Assembly: GCF_006715285.1 (NCBI RefSeq)
Contig: NZ_VFMX01000001.1
Coordinates: forward strand, 2,232,001-2,296,000
Direction of reading: 5' to 3'
Origin: Arthrobacter sp. SLBN-83
Lineage (GTDB): Bacteria; Actinomycetota; Actinomycetes; Actinomycetales; Micrococcaceae
Length of the DNA stretch: 64,000 nucleotides
The notes beneath the pieces are model-generated. The model was not told the DNA's origin. It made no database searches and was given only the letters and a program-made list of their open reading frames with translations. This document shows, in pieces, positions 45,578 to 54,887 of this stretch; position 1 is the stretch's first letter; every line of letters begins with the position of its first letter. Made by a program: the position numbers and the translations under genes.

Positions 45578-47234
45578 GCTCAGCGGTCCCAGGTGGCGGC
45601 CGCTGGCCGCAATGCTAGTTGGCGTGGGGGGACTCCCGGCCGCGGCCGCCTGGCTGGTGCTAGGGATGCTGCTGACCTACGTCCTGGCAGGAGGCGGGTC
45701 CACGGCCGGTCCGGAAGGCGCTGCCGCCGGAATCAGCAAAATCAAGCATGTAGTGATCATCACCCAGGAGAACCGCTCCTTCGACACCTACTTTGGCACC
45801 TTCCCTGGCGCGGACGGCATCCCCATGCAAAACGGGAAACCTGCGGCATGCCTTCCGGACCCGGCCAGCGGCGGATGCGTCAAGCCCTTTTACAACCCAA
45901 ATGACAGCAACGCCGGTGCCCCGCACAGCCACAACGACGAAGTGGCCGACCTCAACAACGGGGCCATGGACGGGTTCGTGGCCCAGGCGGAAAAGGGCCT
46001 CGCCGGGTGCACGGCCACGCAAGCCAACTGCCGCTACAAGGCCGCCGCAACCGACGTGATGGGCTACCACGACCAGCGGGACCTGCCCAACTACTGGGAC
46101 TACGCCAGGAACTTCACCCTCCAGGACCACATGTTCGCCGCCGCGTCTGCCTGGAGCCTGCCGGCCCACCTCTACCTGGTTTCTGAATGGTCCGCCAAGT
46201 GCACCAAAGCCGGGGACCCGTCGTCGTGCTCCAACGCCCTCCAGAACCCCGACTCCGGCCCGGACCCGGAAATCATCAACAACACCCTGATCGGCAAATG
46301 CCAGGCAGCCGCGGACCTGGCCCCTTGCAGGGAAGCCCTGGCAAGCGCGGGGGTCAGTGCCGGGCTGGCCGCGGAACTGGACCAACTCATCAGCACCAGC
46401 TGCAAACCTACGGACACCTACCCTGCCTGCCAGGCCGCCGTCGACGCCGCCAATGTTCCGGACGGTCTGAAACAGCAGCTGTCCCAAGCCGCCAAGCACC
46501 TTCAACAGCCTGACTATGCGTGGACGGACCTTACCTACCTGCTCCACCAGCAGCACGTCCCCTGGGCCTACTACGTGTTCAACGGCACCGAACCGGACTG
46601 CCGCAATGACGCCGCCACCTGCGCCCCCATCAAACAGGATGCGAAGACCCCCGGCCTGTGGAACCCGCTGCTGTACTTCGACACCGTCAAACAGGACGGC
46701 GAACTCGGCAATATCCAGCCCCTCACAAACTTCTATGACGCGGCGCGTCAGGGTACGCTGCCCGCCGTCACGTGGATCGCTCCCACGGACAAGGTCAGTG
46801 AACATGCACCGGCAAAAATCAGCGCCGGCCAGGCCTACGTGACGGGGCTGATCAACGCCATCATGAGCGGTCCTGACTGGGACAGCACCGCCATCTTCCT
46901 CAACTGGGATGACTGGGGTGGGTTCTACGATCATGTGGCACCACCGGCGGCGGATGCCAACGGCTACGGGTTCCGGGTGCCAAGCCTGATCATCAGCCCG
47001 TACGCCAAACAGGGCTACATCGACCACCAAACACTGAGCCAGGACGCCTACCTCAAGTTCATCGAGGACGACTTCCTCCACGGCCAGCGGCTGGACCCGG
47101 CCACCGATGGCCGTCCCGACCCGCGCCCGGATGTGCGGGAGAACAGCCCGCTGCTGGGCGACCTGACCAAGGCCTTCGATTTCAACCAGGCGCCCCTGCC
47201 GCCACACATCCTGGCCAACGCCACCACGTACTAG
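45570..47234 (+). CDS. Secreted phosphoesterase, phospholipase C family (second copy)
   Basis: A 554-residue paralogue of the protein at 17990-19693, near-identical in the metal-site motifs (VIITQENRSFDTYFGTFPG, SLPAHLYLVSEWS, WIAPTDKVSEHAP, FLNWDDWGGFYDH). An N-terminal hydrophobic helix (about 10-40) serves as signal or anchor. It keeps the insert with three C-x8-C units (about residues 210-292). The start is taken as the GTG at 45570, inside the leader-peptide overlap; a GTG at 45519 is also possible. Unlike the other copy it has no phosphatase partner. It likely hydrolyses phospholipids outside the membrane. Confidence 0.92.
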   Translation: MIKLSGPRWRPLAAMLVGVGGLPAAAAWLVLGMLLTYVLAGGGSTAGPEGAAAGISKIKHVVIITQENRSFDTYFGTFPGADGIPMQNGKPAACLPDPASGGCVKPFYNPNDSNAGAPHSHNDEVADLNNGAMDGFVAQAEKGLAGCTATQANCRYKAAATDVMGYHDQRDLPNYWDYARNFTLQDHMFAAASAWSLPAHLYLVSEWSAKCTKAGDPSSCSNALQNPDSGPDPEIINNTLIGKCQAAADLAPCREALASAGVSAGLAAELDQLISTSCKPTDTYPACQAAVDAANVPDGLKQQLSQAAKHLQQPDYAWTDLTYLLHQQHVPWAYYVFNGTEPDCRNDAATCAPIKQDAKTPGLWNPLLYFDTVKQDGELGNIQPLTNFYDAARQGTLPAVTWIAPTDKVSEHAPAKISAGQAYVTGLINAIMSGPDWDSTAIFLNWDDWGGFYDHVAPPAADANGYGFRVPSLIISPYAKQGYIDHQTLSQDAYLKFIEDDFLHGQRLDPATDGRPDPRPDVRENSPLLGDLTKAFDFNQAPLPPHILANATTY

Positions 47235-47288
47235 CGCGGCGCGGGAACAGGAAGCGGCGACGGGCGGCGTTCCAGCTCCCGCCGCGCC
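47233..47288. terminator. Terminator-like hairpin between convergent genes
   Basis: GCGCGGCGCGGGA near 47234 pairs, with one bulge, with TCCCGCCGCGC near 47276. It lies between the phospholipase C gene and the convergent histidine kinase gene. There is no clear T-run. Confidence 0.45.
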
Positions 47289-48520
47289 TAGCTCGCGCCC
47301 AGGTGGACGGTGACCATGGTGCCCGCGCCGGGAACCGGACCTAACTCGAGCCGGCCGCCGTTCGCCGAGGCGATGCGGGCAGCAGTGGCCAGGCCCAGCC
47401 CGGTGCCCGGCGGGTCATCCTCCCGGTACAGGCGGACCAGGGGATCGAGGACGCGTTTACGGTCGGCCTCGCTGATGCCCTTGCCGTTGTCGATCACCCG
47501 CAGCGTTGCCCCGTCCTCCGAGCGGTGGCCGGTCACCCGGATGACGGGAGGGACGCCGGGCCGGCTGTAGGTGATGGCGTTGTGGACCAGGTTCTGCAGC
47601 AGCACGCGCATCTGGACGGCGTCCGCGGTGAAGGCCAGGTCGTCGCACTCCACGGATGCGCCATATGTTTCGATGCTGGCTGCCAGGTCCTGCCTGACGT
47701 CCCCCACCAGGTCCGCCAGGGACACCTCGGCTGGCCGGACATCCCCGCCGATTGTGGCGTAGGACAGGACGTCCTTCACCATGGACAGCATGCGCTGGCC
47801 GGAACTGGCCACCGTGTCCAGGTAACCGGCAATGGCTGGATCATCGAGCTCCCCGGCCTCGTCCCGGGCCAGTTCCACAAACCCCAGAACCGAGGTAAGG
47901 GGGTTGCGCAGGTCGTGGCTGATCCGGCCCGCGAACTCAGCCAGGAGTGCATTGCTGCGGTGGGCCTCGGCCAGGGCGTCGGCGAGCTGCCGGGCACGGT
48001 GTTCCAGCTGCAGGGCGTCCACTACCTCGGCGGCGAGGATTTCCAGGCCTTTGAGCTGCCGGTCGCTCAGCTGTCCGGTTTCCCGGGCCCCTGCGCACAG
48101 CGTGCCCAGGACAAAGCCGTCCTCGGCAACCAGGGGGATGGAGGCGTAGAACCGGATTTCGCCGCGCCGGCCGTCCACGTAGGGGTTGGTGTTGTAGCGC
48201 GGATCCAGCGAGGCGTCCTCCAGCACGGTGGGGGTTCCGCTGAGGAAACCGACGGCGCACATCGAATCCTCCCGCGAGCACAGGTACGGCTCCATGCCGG
48301 CGGTTGCCACCTGGTACTGCATGTCCTGGGTGATGATGTTGATGGCCGTGACCGGCTGCCCGCAGACCGTCCTGGCCAGCTCAACCAGGTTCTGCAGGCG
48401 CTCGGAGGGGAGGGGGACCGCGATGTCCAGGTCTTGCCCCGGCACGGGGAGTCCTGTCCTGGCCAGGATCGCGTCCCTGGCCAGTTCGCTTACCATCACA
48501 GGCGGGAACCTTGCGCACAC
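47288..48520 (-). CDS. GAF-domain sensor histidine kinase
   Basis: A 410-residue soluble kinase. An N-terminal GAF domain (about 35-170, with CAVGFLSGTPTVLEDASLDPRY) senses a small ligand or redox state. The dimerisation/phosphoacceptor helix has the His in FAGRISHDLRNPLTSVLGF near 207, and the ATPase domain has the N-box LVHNAITYSRPG near 312, the G1 box VIDNGKGIS near 341 and GTGLGLATAARIA near 373. No transmembrane segment is visible. The Met at 48496 is an alternative start. No response regulator is adjacent, so it is an orphan kinase. Confidence 0.92.
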   Translation of the reverse strand: MCARFPPVMVSELARDAILARTGLPVPGQDLDIAVPLPSERLQNLVELARTVCGQPVTAINIITQDMQYQVATAGMEPYLCSREDSMCAVGFLSGTPTVLEDASLDPRYNTNPYVDGRRGEIRFYASIPLVAEDGFVLGTLCAGARETGQLSDRQLKGLEILAAEVVDALQLEHRARQLADALAEAHRSNALLAEFAGRISHDLRNPLTSVLGFVELARDEAGELDDPAIAGYLDTVASSGQRMLSMVKDVLSYATIGGDVRPAEVSLADLVGDVRQDLAASIETYGASVECDDLAFTADAVQMRVLLQNLVHNAITYSRPGVPPVIRVTGHRSEDGATLRVIDNGKGISEADRKRVLDPLVRLYREDDPPGTGLGLATAARIASANGGRLELGPVPGAGTMVTVHLGAS

Positions 48521-48579
48521 ATCGCACTATCATGGCAGATCGCGGAACCCGGCCCTTCACACCGCGCCCGGGCCCGCGG

Positions 48580-49326
48580 CTAGAGCGGATCGGGGCGCAC
48601 CTTGACGTTTCCCAGGGAGCGGATCAGCGCCACGGCGGTGATGGATCCGGCGGCCATGATGGACGCCAGCACCACCACCTGGAACCGGCCGGCCTCCAGG
48701 GGTGAGGCGCCACCGAAAATGGCGCCCACGAACGCACCGGGCAGTGTGACAAGCCCTGTGGTCTTGGTCTGGTCCGTGGACGGGATCAAGGCCGAGTGCA
48801 CCGCCTGCCGGGCCTGGATCAGGGTGGCCTGCCGGGGCGTTGCGCCCAGTGCCAGCCAGCCCTCCACCTGGTCCCACTGCTCCAGGACGGCCTCGAAGAA
48901 CCGGCGGCCCGCAAGCGTGGCAATGGTCATGGAATTGCCGATCACGATCCCGGCCACTGCCAGTGCATACCGCGGCGAAAACTCGATGGCACCTGTTCCG
49001 AACACGATGGCCACCGTGACCAGGATGCCCGCGGCCATCGTTGCGGCCACCACGGCAAAGCGCCGCCAGGACCAGGTGAGCCGGCGGGTCGCCGTTACGG
49101 ATGCCACGCTGAACATGACCAGCAGGGCCGCGCCCACCCACAGCGGGTTGGTGATGACCCCGCCCAGCACCAGGCTGATCACCGCCAGCTGGGCCGCGCC
49201 ACGGAGGATGGCAAGGGCAGGGGAGAGGTACGACGGCGTCCGCGCGCCCCACAGGATGCCAACCGTCAGTGCCGCCAGGATGGCAATGGCCACCAGGGTG
49301 GGCAGCAGGGCGGCAAGGGCGGGCAT
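48580..49326 (-). CDS. FetB-like ABC-type permease (UPF0014 family)
   Basis: A 248-residue membrane protein with six to seven hydrophobic helices. GAAQLAVISLVLGGVITN near residue 43, GNSMTIATLAGRRFFEAV near 128, EGWLALGATPRQA near 155 and GLVTLPGAFVGAIFGGASPLEAG near 190 are characteristic of UPF0014/FetB, the permease of an iron-export ABC system. The FetA-type ATPase gene is not adjacent. Iron or metal export is inferred from the family only. Confidence 0.9.
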   Translation of the reverse strand: MPALAALLPTLVAIAILAALTVGILWGARTPSYLSPALAILRGAAQLAVISLVLGGVITNPLWVGAALLVMFSVASVTATRRLTWSWRRFAVVAATMAAGILVTVAIVFGTGAIEFSPRYALAVAGIVIGNSMTIATLAGRRFFEAVLEQWDQVEGWLALGATPRQATLIQARQAVHSALIPSTDQTKTTGLVTLPGAFVGAIFGGASPLEAGRFQVVVLASIMAAGSITAVALIRSLGNVKVRPDPL

Positions 49327-49384
49327 GCCGCCAGCTTAGCGAAGCAGGGGGCCGGCCACCTGCTGACCGGCCCCAGCAAACGCC

Positions 49385-49585
49385 CTAGGAGTTGCTGTCC
49401 GAAATCGCGGAGCTGACCGCCGTCGGGCTGTCGTATTCGCGGTCGGGGAGTGCCTCGAGGGCCTCCATCACGTTGTTGTCGGCACCGGATTCCTTGGCAC
49501 GGGACAGCAGGTCTTCGCGCTTCGCGGGGTAGTCGATGCCGCTCAGGAACTTCTGGATCTGGATGGGGTTGGGGGTGTCTGCCAT
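49385..49585 (-). CDS. DUF2795 protein
   Basis: A 66-residue protein of the DUF2795 family: the LSGIDYPAKREDLLSRAKESGA segment is followed by MEALEALPDREYDSPTAVSSAI. The start Met at 49585 has AAAGGAAA upstream; a longer open frame extends to 49948 but is out of keeping with the family. Many actinobacteria have several copies. The function is not established. It is convergent with nothing and precedes the FetB-like gene by 58 bp on the same strand. Confidence 0.88.
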   Translation of the reverse strand: MADTPNPIQIQKFLSGIDYPAKREDLLSRAKESGADNNVMEALEALPDREYDSPTAVSSAISDSNS

Positions 49586-49791
49586 GGTGCCGGGTTTCCT
49601 TTCGGTGTTTCCTCTGCCTTCCGTGGCCACCACGTTCAGGCCGCGGTTGACCCATCCTAGTCCCGCCGGCGGCTGTCCCAAACCAGGCGTCAAGGATTCA
49701 TTAAGAAATCCCGTTTTGGCGCTTCGGAGGTTTTGGCCGGTGTTAGCTTCGCAGGTGGTCGCGGTGCAAAGGGCAGCGCGGAAAGGCAGAC

Positions 49792-51768
49792 ATGACCACG
49801 TTAAGCAGGCCCCCGGCGGATCCTTCCGCGCAGCACGCGCGCGGAAGGAAAGCGTTCCAGGGCTGGCTGCTGTTTGGGCTCCAGGACAGCAAGGGCGCAC
49901 ATCCCGGCCCGGGCGGCGTGCCGACGCAGCACGAGAAGAAGCACTCATGGTGGCAGGTCATGTGCCTGACGGGCGTGGACTACTTCTCCACCCTGGGCTA
50001 CCAGCCGGCCATCGCCGCGCTCGCCGCCGGGGTCATCTCCCCGCTGGCCACCCTGGTGCTGGTGGCGGTGACCCTGCTGGGTGCCCTGCCGGTGTACCGC
50101 CGGGTAGCCGGTGAAAGCCCCCGCGGTGAGGGCTCCATTGCCATGCTCGAGCGGCTGCTGCCGCGCTGGGGCGGCAAACTGCTGGTGCTGGTCCTCCTGG
50201 GGTTTGCAGCCACTGACTTCATGATCACCATGACCCTGTCGGCAGCGGACGCCACCGCGCACCTGCTCGGCAACCCGGTGGCGCCCGGGTGGCTCCAGGA
50301 CCAGAACGTCCCGGTCACACTCTTCCTGCTTGCCTTGCTGGCGGCCGTGTTCCTGCGCGGGTTCAAGGAAGCCATCGGCATCGCCGTCGTCCTGGTGGCG
50401 CTCTACTTGGGCCTGAACGCCATCGTGGTGGCCGTTACTTTCGCCCAGGTACTCTCGCACCCCGCAGCCGCAGGAGACTGGTGGACCAACCTGTGGGTGT
50501 CGCACGGAAATCCGGTGATGGCCGTCGCCATCGCGCTGCTCGTGTTCCCCAAACTGGCCCTGGGCCTGTCCGGCTTCGAAACCGGCGTGGCCGTGATGCC
50601 GCAAGTCCTGGGGGCCCCGGAGGACACGGAGGAAAACCCGGCCGGCCGCATCCGGGGTACCCGGCGCATGCTCACCACCGCCGCCGTGATCATGAGCGCC
50701 TTCCTGCTGACCTCCAGCTTCATCACGGTGGTCCTGATCCCCGAACAGGAGTTCCAGCCCGGCGGCCAGGCGAACGGCCGCGCCTTGGCCTACCTTGCGC
50801 ACGAATACCTCGGCGTGGGGTTCGGCAGCGTTTACGACATCAGCACCATCGGCATCCTCTGGTTCGCCGGCGCATCGGCCATGGCCGGCCTGCTGAACCT
50901 GGTGCCGCGCTACCTGCCGCGGTACGGCATGGCCCCGGCGTGGGCCAAGGCCGTCCGGCCGCTGGTGCTCGTCTTCACGCTGGTCGGCTTCCTGATCACC
51001 TTCATCTTCAAGGCCGACGTCGATGCCCAGGGCGGTGCCTACGCCACCGGCGTCCTGGTGCTGATGACCTCCGCCGCGGTGGCCGTCACGCTGTCCGCGC
51101 GCCGGCGCAGGCAACGGAACCTCACCGTGGGTTTTGGCGCCATCTCCGTGGTGTTCGCGTACACCACGGTGGCCAACATCTTTGAACGGCCCGAGGGCAT
51201 CCGGATCGCCGCCATCTTCATCCTGGGCATCATCGTCATCTCGCTGCTGTCCAGGGTCCGCCGCTCCTTTGAACTCCACGCCACCCGGGTGCACCTGGAC
51301 CAGCAGGCCCTGGAGTTCATGTCCAGCACCCTGGACGGGCCTATCGCGATCATCGCGCACGAGCCGCTGCGGATGACCGCGGAGGCCTACCGGGACAAAC
51401 TCGAGTCAGCCATCGAGGTCAGCCACCTGCCGCTGGCCGGCGACGCCCTGTTCCTCGAGGTGGTGGTGGATGATTCCTCCGACTTTGAAACCGAACTGCA
51501 CGTCCGGGGCGTGAACCGGCACGGGTACCACATCCTCGAAGTCCACGGGCCGGTGGTCCCCAACACCATCGCCTCCGTCCTGCTGCACATCCGGGACGTC
51601 ACCGGGCTCATGCCGCACATCTACTTCCGCTGGACCGAGGGCAACCCCATCACCAACCTGGTGCGGTTCCTGTTCCTGGGCGAGGGTGAGATCGCGCCGG
51701 TCACGCGGGAGGTCCTTCGCGAGGCCGTTCCGGATGTCACGCAGCGCCCGTGGGTGCACGTCGGCTGA
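49792..51768 (+). CDS. APC superfamily permease with large C-terminal cytosolic domain
   Basis: A 658-residue transporter. About 12 hydrophobic helices between residues 50 and 490 show the APC fold, including [20 protein letters not shown] near 57 and a conserved [14 protein letters not shown] near 260. The C-terminal 160 residues form a soluble domain with repeated [28 protein letters not shown] strands, as in some K+ or amino acid permeases of this type. The substrate may be an amino acid or cation. It has GGAAAGGCAGAC upstream and stands alone. Confidence 0.88.
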   Translation: MTTLSRPPADPSAQHARGRKAFQGWLLFGLQDSKGAHPGPGGVPTQHEKKHSWWQVMCLTGVDYFSTLGYQPAIAALAAGVISPLATLVLVAVTLLGALPVYRRVAGESPRGEGSIAMLERLLPRWGGKLLVLVLLGFAATDFMITMTLSAADATAHLLGNPVAPGWLQDQNVPVTLFLLALLAAVFLRGFKEAIGIAVVLVALYLGLNAIVVAVTFAQVLSHPAAAGDWWTNLWVSHGNPVMAVAIALLVFPKLALGLSGFETGVAVMPQVLGAPEDTEENPAGRIRGTRRMLTTAAVIMSAFLLTSSFITVVLIPEQEFQPGGQANGRALAYLAHEYLGVGFGSVYDISTIGILWFAGASAMAGLLNLVPRYLPRYGMAPAWAKAVRPLVLVFTLVGFLITFIFKADVDAQGGAYATGVLVLMTSAAVAVTLSARRRRQRNLTVGFGAISVVFAYTTVANIFERPEGIRIAAIFILGIIVISLLSRVRRSFELHATRVHLDQQALEFMSSTLDGPIAIIAHEPLRMTAEAYRDKLESAIEVSHLPLAGDALFLEVVVDDSSDFETELHVRGVNRHGYHILEVHGPVVPNTIASVLLHIRDVTGLMPHIYFRWTEGNPITNLVRFLFLGEGEIAPVTREVLREAVPDVTQRPWVHVG

Positions 51769-51804
51769 CCGCGGCCGCAACCCGGACGGCGTCCGCTTCC
51801 CCCG

Positions 51805-51867
51805 CCGCGAGATGGCACTTGACGGCAATGTTTCCGCGGAGCATTGCCGTGAACTGCCATCTCGCGG
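51805..51867. repeat. Long intergenic palindrome
   Basis: Arms 51805-51830 and 51842-51867 are inverse complements at 24 of 26 positions with an 11-base loop. The arms contain CGCGAGATGGCA and ACGGCAATG. It follows the APC gene and precedes the GNAT gene. There is no T-run, so it may be a repeat element rather than a simple terminator. Confidence 0.65.
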
Positions 51868-51895
51868 GAGGGAGGAATGCTGCAGGCGAACCATA

Positions 51896-52423
51896 ATGGG
51901 ACGCATGGACAGTCCCGCCACCATCCGCCCCATGTGCCCCGACGACTGGGACGCGGTCCACGCGATCTACGCCGCCGGAATCGCCACGGGGGAGGCGACC
52001 TTTGAGAGCGAACCGCCCACCTGGGAAGCGTTCGACGGCGTGCGGCTGCCACGGCACCGGATCGTCGCCGAAGATGCGGGGAGCGTTTTGGGCTGGGCCG
52101 CCGTCTCGCGTGTTTCGTCACGTGAGGTGTACCGGGGCCTCGTGGAGCACTCCATTTATGTGTCCCCGCAGGCACAGGGCCGCGGCGTGGGCCGGCTGCT
52201 CCTGAATGCCCTGATTGAATCAACGGAAGCGGCGGGCATCTGGACCATCCAGTCCAGCATCTTCCCCGAAAACGCGGCGAGCCTGGCACTGCACCAAAAG
52301 CTGGGCTTCCGGGTGGTGGGAACCCGGGAGCGGATCGCCCGGATCAGCCACGGCCCCAAAGCCGGCCACTGGCAGGACACCCTGCTCCTGGAACGCCGCA
52401 GCCACGTAGCCGGGACCGAATAG
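51896..52423 (+). CDS. GNAT acetyltransferase, phosphinothricin acetyltransferase-like
   Basis: A 175-residue N-acetyltransferase. IRPMCPDDWDAVHAIYAAGIA near residue 10, FESEPPTWEAFD near 37, the CoA-binding loop VSPQAQGRGVGRLLLNALIE near 87, and IFPENAASLALHQKLGFRVVGTRER near 118 match the phosphinothricin/amino-acid acetyltransferase group. It would move acetyl from acetyl-CoA to an amine. A Met three codons downstream (51905) is an alternative start. The substrate in this host is unknown. Confidence 0.92.
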   Translation: MGRMDSPATIRPMCPDDWDAVHAIYAAGIATGEATFESEPPTWEAFDGVRLPRHRIVAEDAGSVLGWAAVSRVSSREVYRGLVEHSIYVSPQAQGRGVGRLLLNALIESTEAAGIWTIQSSIFPENAASLALHQKLGFRVVGTRERIARISHGPKAGHWQDTLLLERRSHVAGTE

Positions 52424-52502
52424 CAGAATTTCCCGGCGCCAGGTCCGCGCCTGCGGCCCATGCCTAGACTGGACATATGCGGGTAGTGAACCCCGGGGGC
52501 CC

Positions 52503-52874
52503 ATGATGAACCTGCAGGCGATGTTCGTGGGCGCCCTGTTGTCCGCCGCCGTTGCCCTGGTCCTGCTCCTGCTGGCACGGAGGGAACGGCGCGCGGGCGT
52601 AGTGGCCACGGCAGCAGCTGCTGCCCTCCTGATGCCCATGGCCTGGAACTCCATCCTGAACTGGACCGGCGCGATTGGCCTGTTCTCCCACGACCTGCCG
52701 TTCCCGCCGTTCCCCATCAGCTGGCAGGACACGGGAACCGGAGTGTTCACCCTTGCCGGCGCCGCCATCGCCCTGATGTCCGGGCCCTGCAGGCGCGATG
52801 CGGCCCGGAGTGTGGCAGGGACGGCGGCCCTTACCGCGCTGGCCGCCCTGCTGGTGGACGTCTACCTCTACTGA
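52503..52874 (+). CDS. Small integral membrane protein
   Basis: A 123-residue hydrophobic protein with four predicted helices (about 4-20, 33-50, 78-96, 103-121) and little soluble sequence. No family is recognised. A conserved-looking loop LFSHDLPFPPFPISWQDTGTG lies between helices two and three. It is divergent in strand from, and 47 bp before the end of, the methionine aminopeptidase gene, i.e. convergent with it. Confidence 0.6.
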   Translation: MMNLQAMFVGALLSAAVALVLLLLARRERRAGVVATAAAAALLMPMAWNSILNWTGAIGLFSHDLPFPPFPISWQDTGTGVFTLAGAAIALMSGPCRRDAARSVAGTAALTALAALLVDVYLY

Positions 52875-52921
52875 ACGGCGCCAACCCAGTCGCGGCAGCG
52901 GGGCTAACCCGCCCCCGGCAC

Positions 52922-53695
52922 CTACCGTGACGGCAGCGTCAGGATCTCCGCGCCGTCGTCGGTAATGGCAATGGTGTGCTCCGTGTGGGCCGTCCGGCAA
53001 CCAGTGGCGCTCCGAAGCGTCCACCCGTCGTCGTCCGTCACCAGCTCCGCCGTGTCCGCCATGATCCACGGCTCCAGCGCCAGCAGCAGTCCGGGGCGGA
53101 GCTTGAAGCCGCGGCCGGGCCGGCCCATGTTGGGCACGTGCGGGTCCTGGTGCATGGTGGAGCCGATGCCGTGGCCGCCGAACTGGGTGTTAATGGGGTA
53201 ACCCGCATCAGTGAGGACGCGGCCGATGGCGTAGGAGACGTCGCCGATCTTGGCATTCGGCCCGGCGGCAGTTATCCCTGCGGCCAGTGCCCGTTCGGTG
53301 GTTTCGATCATCGCCACGCTTTCCGCCGGTTGCGCATCCCCGACAAGAAAGCTGATGGCGGCGTCGGCGGCTACCCCGTTCTTGACGACGGCGAGGTCCA
53401 ATGTGAGCAGGTCGCCGTCGGCCAGTTCGTAGTTGTGGGGCAGCCCGTGCAGCACGGCATCGTTGACGCCCGTGCAGATGTAGTGGCCGAAGGGCCCGCG
53501 GCCGAATGACGGCGCGTAGTCCACGTAGCAGGACTCCGCCCCGGCCTCGGTGATCATCTCCTTGGTCCACTGGTCGATATCCAGCAGGTTGGTGCCCACG
53601 GTGGCGCGGTTCTTCATGGCCTGCAGGATGTCAGCCACCAGGGCGCCGGTCTCCCGTGCGCGGGCCACTTCAGCGGGGTTCAGGATCTCGATCAT
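52922..53695 (-). CDS. map: Methionine aminopeptidase, type I
   Basis: A 257-residue metalloprotease that removes the initiator Met from new proteins. The five metal ligands are visible: two Asp in LTLDLAVVKNGVAADAAISF, His in FGGHGIGSTMHQDPHVPN near residue 175, Glu in LLALEPWIM near 208 and Glu in TEHTIAITDDG near 240. The substrate-side His in FGHYICTGVNDAVLHG near 77 is also present. It stands alone, and a second map gene probably lies with the ribosomal operon elsewhere. Confidence 0.96.
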   Translation of the reverse strand: MIEILNPAEVARARETGALVADILQAMKNRATVGTNLLDIDQWTKEMITEAGAESCYVDYAPSFGRGPFGHYICTGVNDAVLHGLPHNYELADGDLLTLDLAVVKNGVAADAAISFLVGDAQPAESVAMIETTERALAAGITAAGPNAKIGDVSYAIGRVLTDAGYPINTQFGGHGIGSTMHQDPHVPNMGRPGRGFKLRPGLLLALEPWIMADTAELVTDDDGWTLRSATGCRTAHTEHTIAITDDGAEILTLPSR

Positions 53696-53800
53696 TGCGG
53701 CGCCCTTCGTCTGCGGCCAAAAGCTCTAGGGGCCATCCTATTTGCCGTTGCTCCGGGCATTGCAAGGGGCGGAGAAAGGCGGCGGGATTTGTGTGGATTG

Positions 53801-53848
53801 CCAAAGACATAGATGAGTGTAAATATTTATGTATGTCTATGTCTTTGG
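53801..53848. promoter_or_regulatory. Inverted repeat overlapping the arsR start (candidate ArsR operator)
   Basis: CCAAAGACATAGA at 53801-53813 is the exact inverse complement of 53836-53848, with 22 AT-rich bases between. The right arm covers the ATG at 53833 and the first codons of arsR. It may be an operator for ArsR itself or an mRNA hairpin limiting its translation. Confidence 0.6.
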
Positions 53849-54189
53849 AGCTGACCCCGGTTCAGGCCGTCGCCTGCTGCGCGCCGCTGGCAAGGGAGCC
53901 GTTGTCCGAGCAGGAAGCTGAGGGAATTGCCCCGCTGTTGAAGGCGCTGGCCGATCCGGTCCGGCTGCGGCTGATGTCCATGGTTGCCTCGCATGAGGGC
54001 GGCGAAGCGTGCGTCTGCGACCTGAACGACGCCTTCGAGCTGTCCCAGCCCACCATCAGCCACCACCTGAAGATCCTTCACGAGGTGGGTTTGCTGGACC
54101 GGGAAAAGCGCGGGGTGTGGGTTTACTACCGCGCCCGGACGGAGGCGCTGCAGAACCTGGCCGCACTGATCGGCGGGCAGGCCAAGTGA
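53833..54189 (+). CDS. arsR: ArsR-type arsenic-responsive repressor
   Basis: A 118-residue winged-helix repressor. LLKALADPVRLRLMSMVASHEGG near residue 36 leads into EACVCDLNDAFELSQPTISHHLK, which holds the recognition helix and the CVC pair that binds As(III) in classic ArsR. A further Cys pair near the N-terminus (VACCAPL) could complete a third-thiolate site as in the actinobacterial ArsR variants. The Met at 53833 lies inside the palindrome at 53801-53848. It overlaps the next gene by 4 bp and probably represses the whole operon. Confidence 0.9.
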   Translation: MSMSLELTPVQAVACCAPLAREPLSEQEAEGIAPLLKALADPVRLRLMSMVASHEGGEACVCDLNDAFELSQPTISHHLKILHEVGLLDREKRGVWVYYRARTEALQNLAALIGGQAK

Positions 54190-54887
54190 CGGTCTTGGTC
54201 CGCCGCGCCGCCGCAGAATTTATTGGCACCGCGTTCCTGGTCATGGCTGTGGTGGGCTCGGGCGTGATGGCGTCGCAGCTTTCACCGGACGACGCCGGCC
54301 TGCAGCTTTTGCAGAACAGCCTCGCCACGGGTGCCGCGCTGGTGGCGCTCATCGTGGCACTGCAGCCGGTATCGGCGTCGTTCAATCCGGTGGTGACCCT
54401 TGTGGAACGTGCGCTGGGGATGATCGACAGCGGGACGGCCGCGGCCCTGATCGTTGGACAGGTCCTGGGCGGCCTGGCCGGAACCGTGGCCGCGAACCTG
54501 ATGTTCGGGCTGGACGCCGTGTCCTGGTCCACGCACCAGCGCTCAGGGCCCTCACTCTGGCTGGCCGAAGTCATCGCCACCGTGGGGCTGCTGCTGGTCA
54601 TCTTCGGAACCGTCCGTTCCGGCCGGGCGGATCGGGTGGCCTTCGCCGTCGGAGGCTACATCACCGCCGCGTACTGGTTCACCAGCTCCACCAGCTTCGC
54701 CAACCCGGCGGTGACCATCGCGCGGACCGTCACGGACACCTTTGCCGGCATCGCACCGCCGTCGGCCCCTGCCTTCATCCTGGCCCAGCTGCTTGGCGGC
54801 GCCGCCGGCTACGTCCTGGTCCGTTTCCTCTACCCCTCCATCGCCACTCCCGCCGTCGCCACGGCCGATCGAAAGGTTCTCTCATGA
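54186..54887 (+). CDS. MIP-family aquaglyceroporin in arsenic operon
   Basis: A 233-residue channel with six helices. The pore motifs are SASFNPVVTL near residue 65 (NPV in place of NPA) and SFANPAVTIAR near 180 (normal NPA with the selectivity Arg). Such channels in ars operons let arsenite leave the cell after arsenate reduction, as described for AqpS of Sinorhizobium meliloti. It starts at a GTG overlapping the arsR stop and overlaps arsC by 4 bp. No ArsB or Acr3 pump is in the window. Confidence 0.88.
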   Translation: MTVLVRRAAAEFIGTAFLVMAVVGSGVMASQLSPDDAGLQLLQNSLATGAALVALIVALQPVSASFNPVVTLVERALGMIDSGTAAALIVGQVLGGLAGTVAANLMFGLDAVSWSTHQRSGPSLWLAEVIATVGLLLVIFGTVRSGRADRVAFAVGGYITAAYWFTSSTSFANPAVTIARTVTDTFAGIAPPSAPAFILAQLLGGAAGYVLVRFLYPSIATPAVATADRKVLS

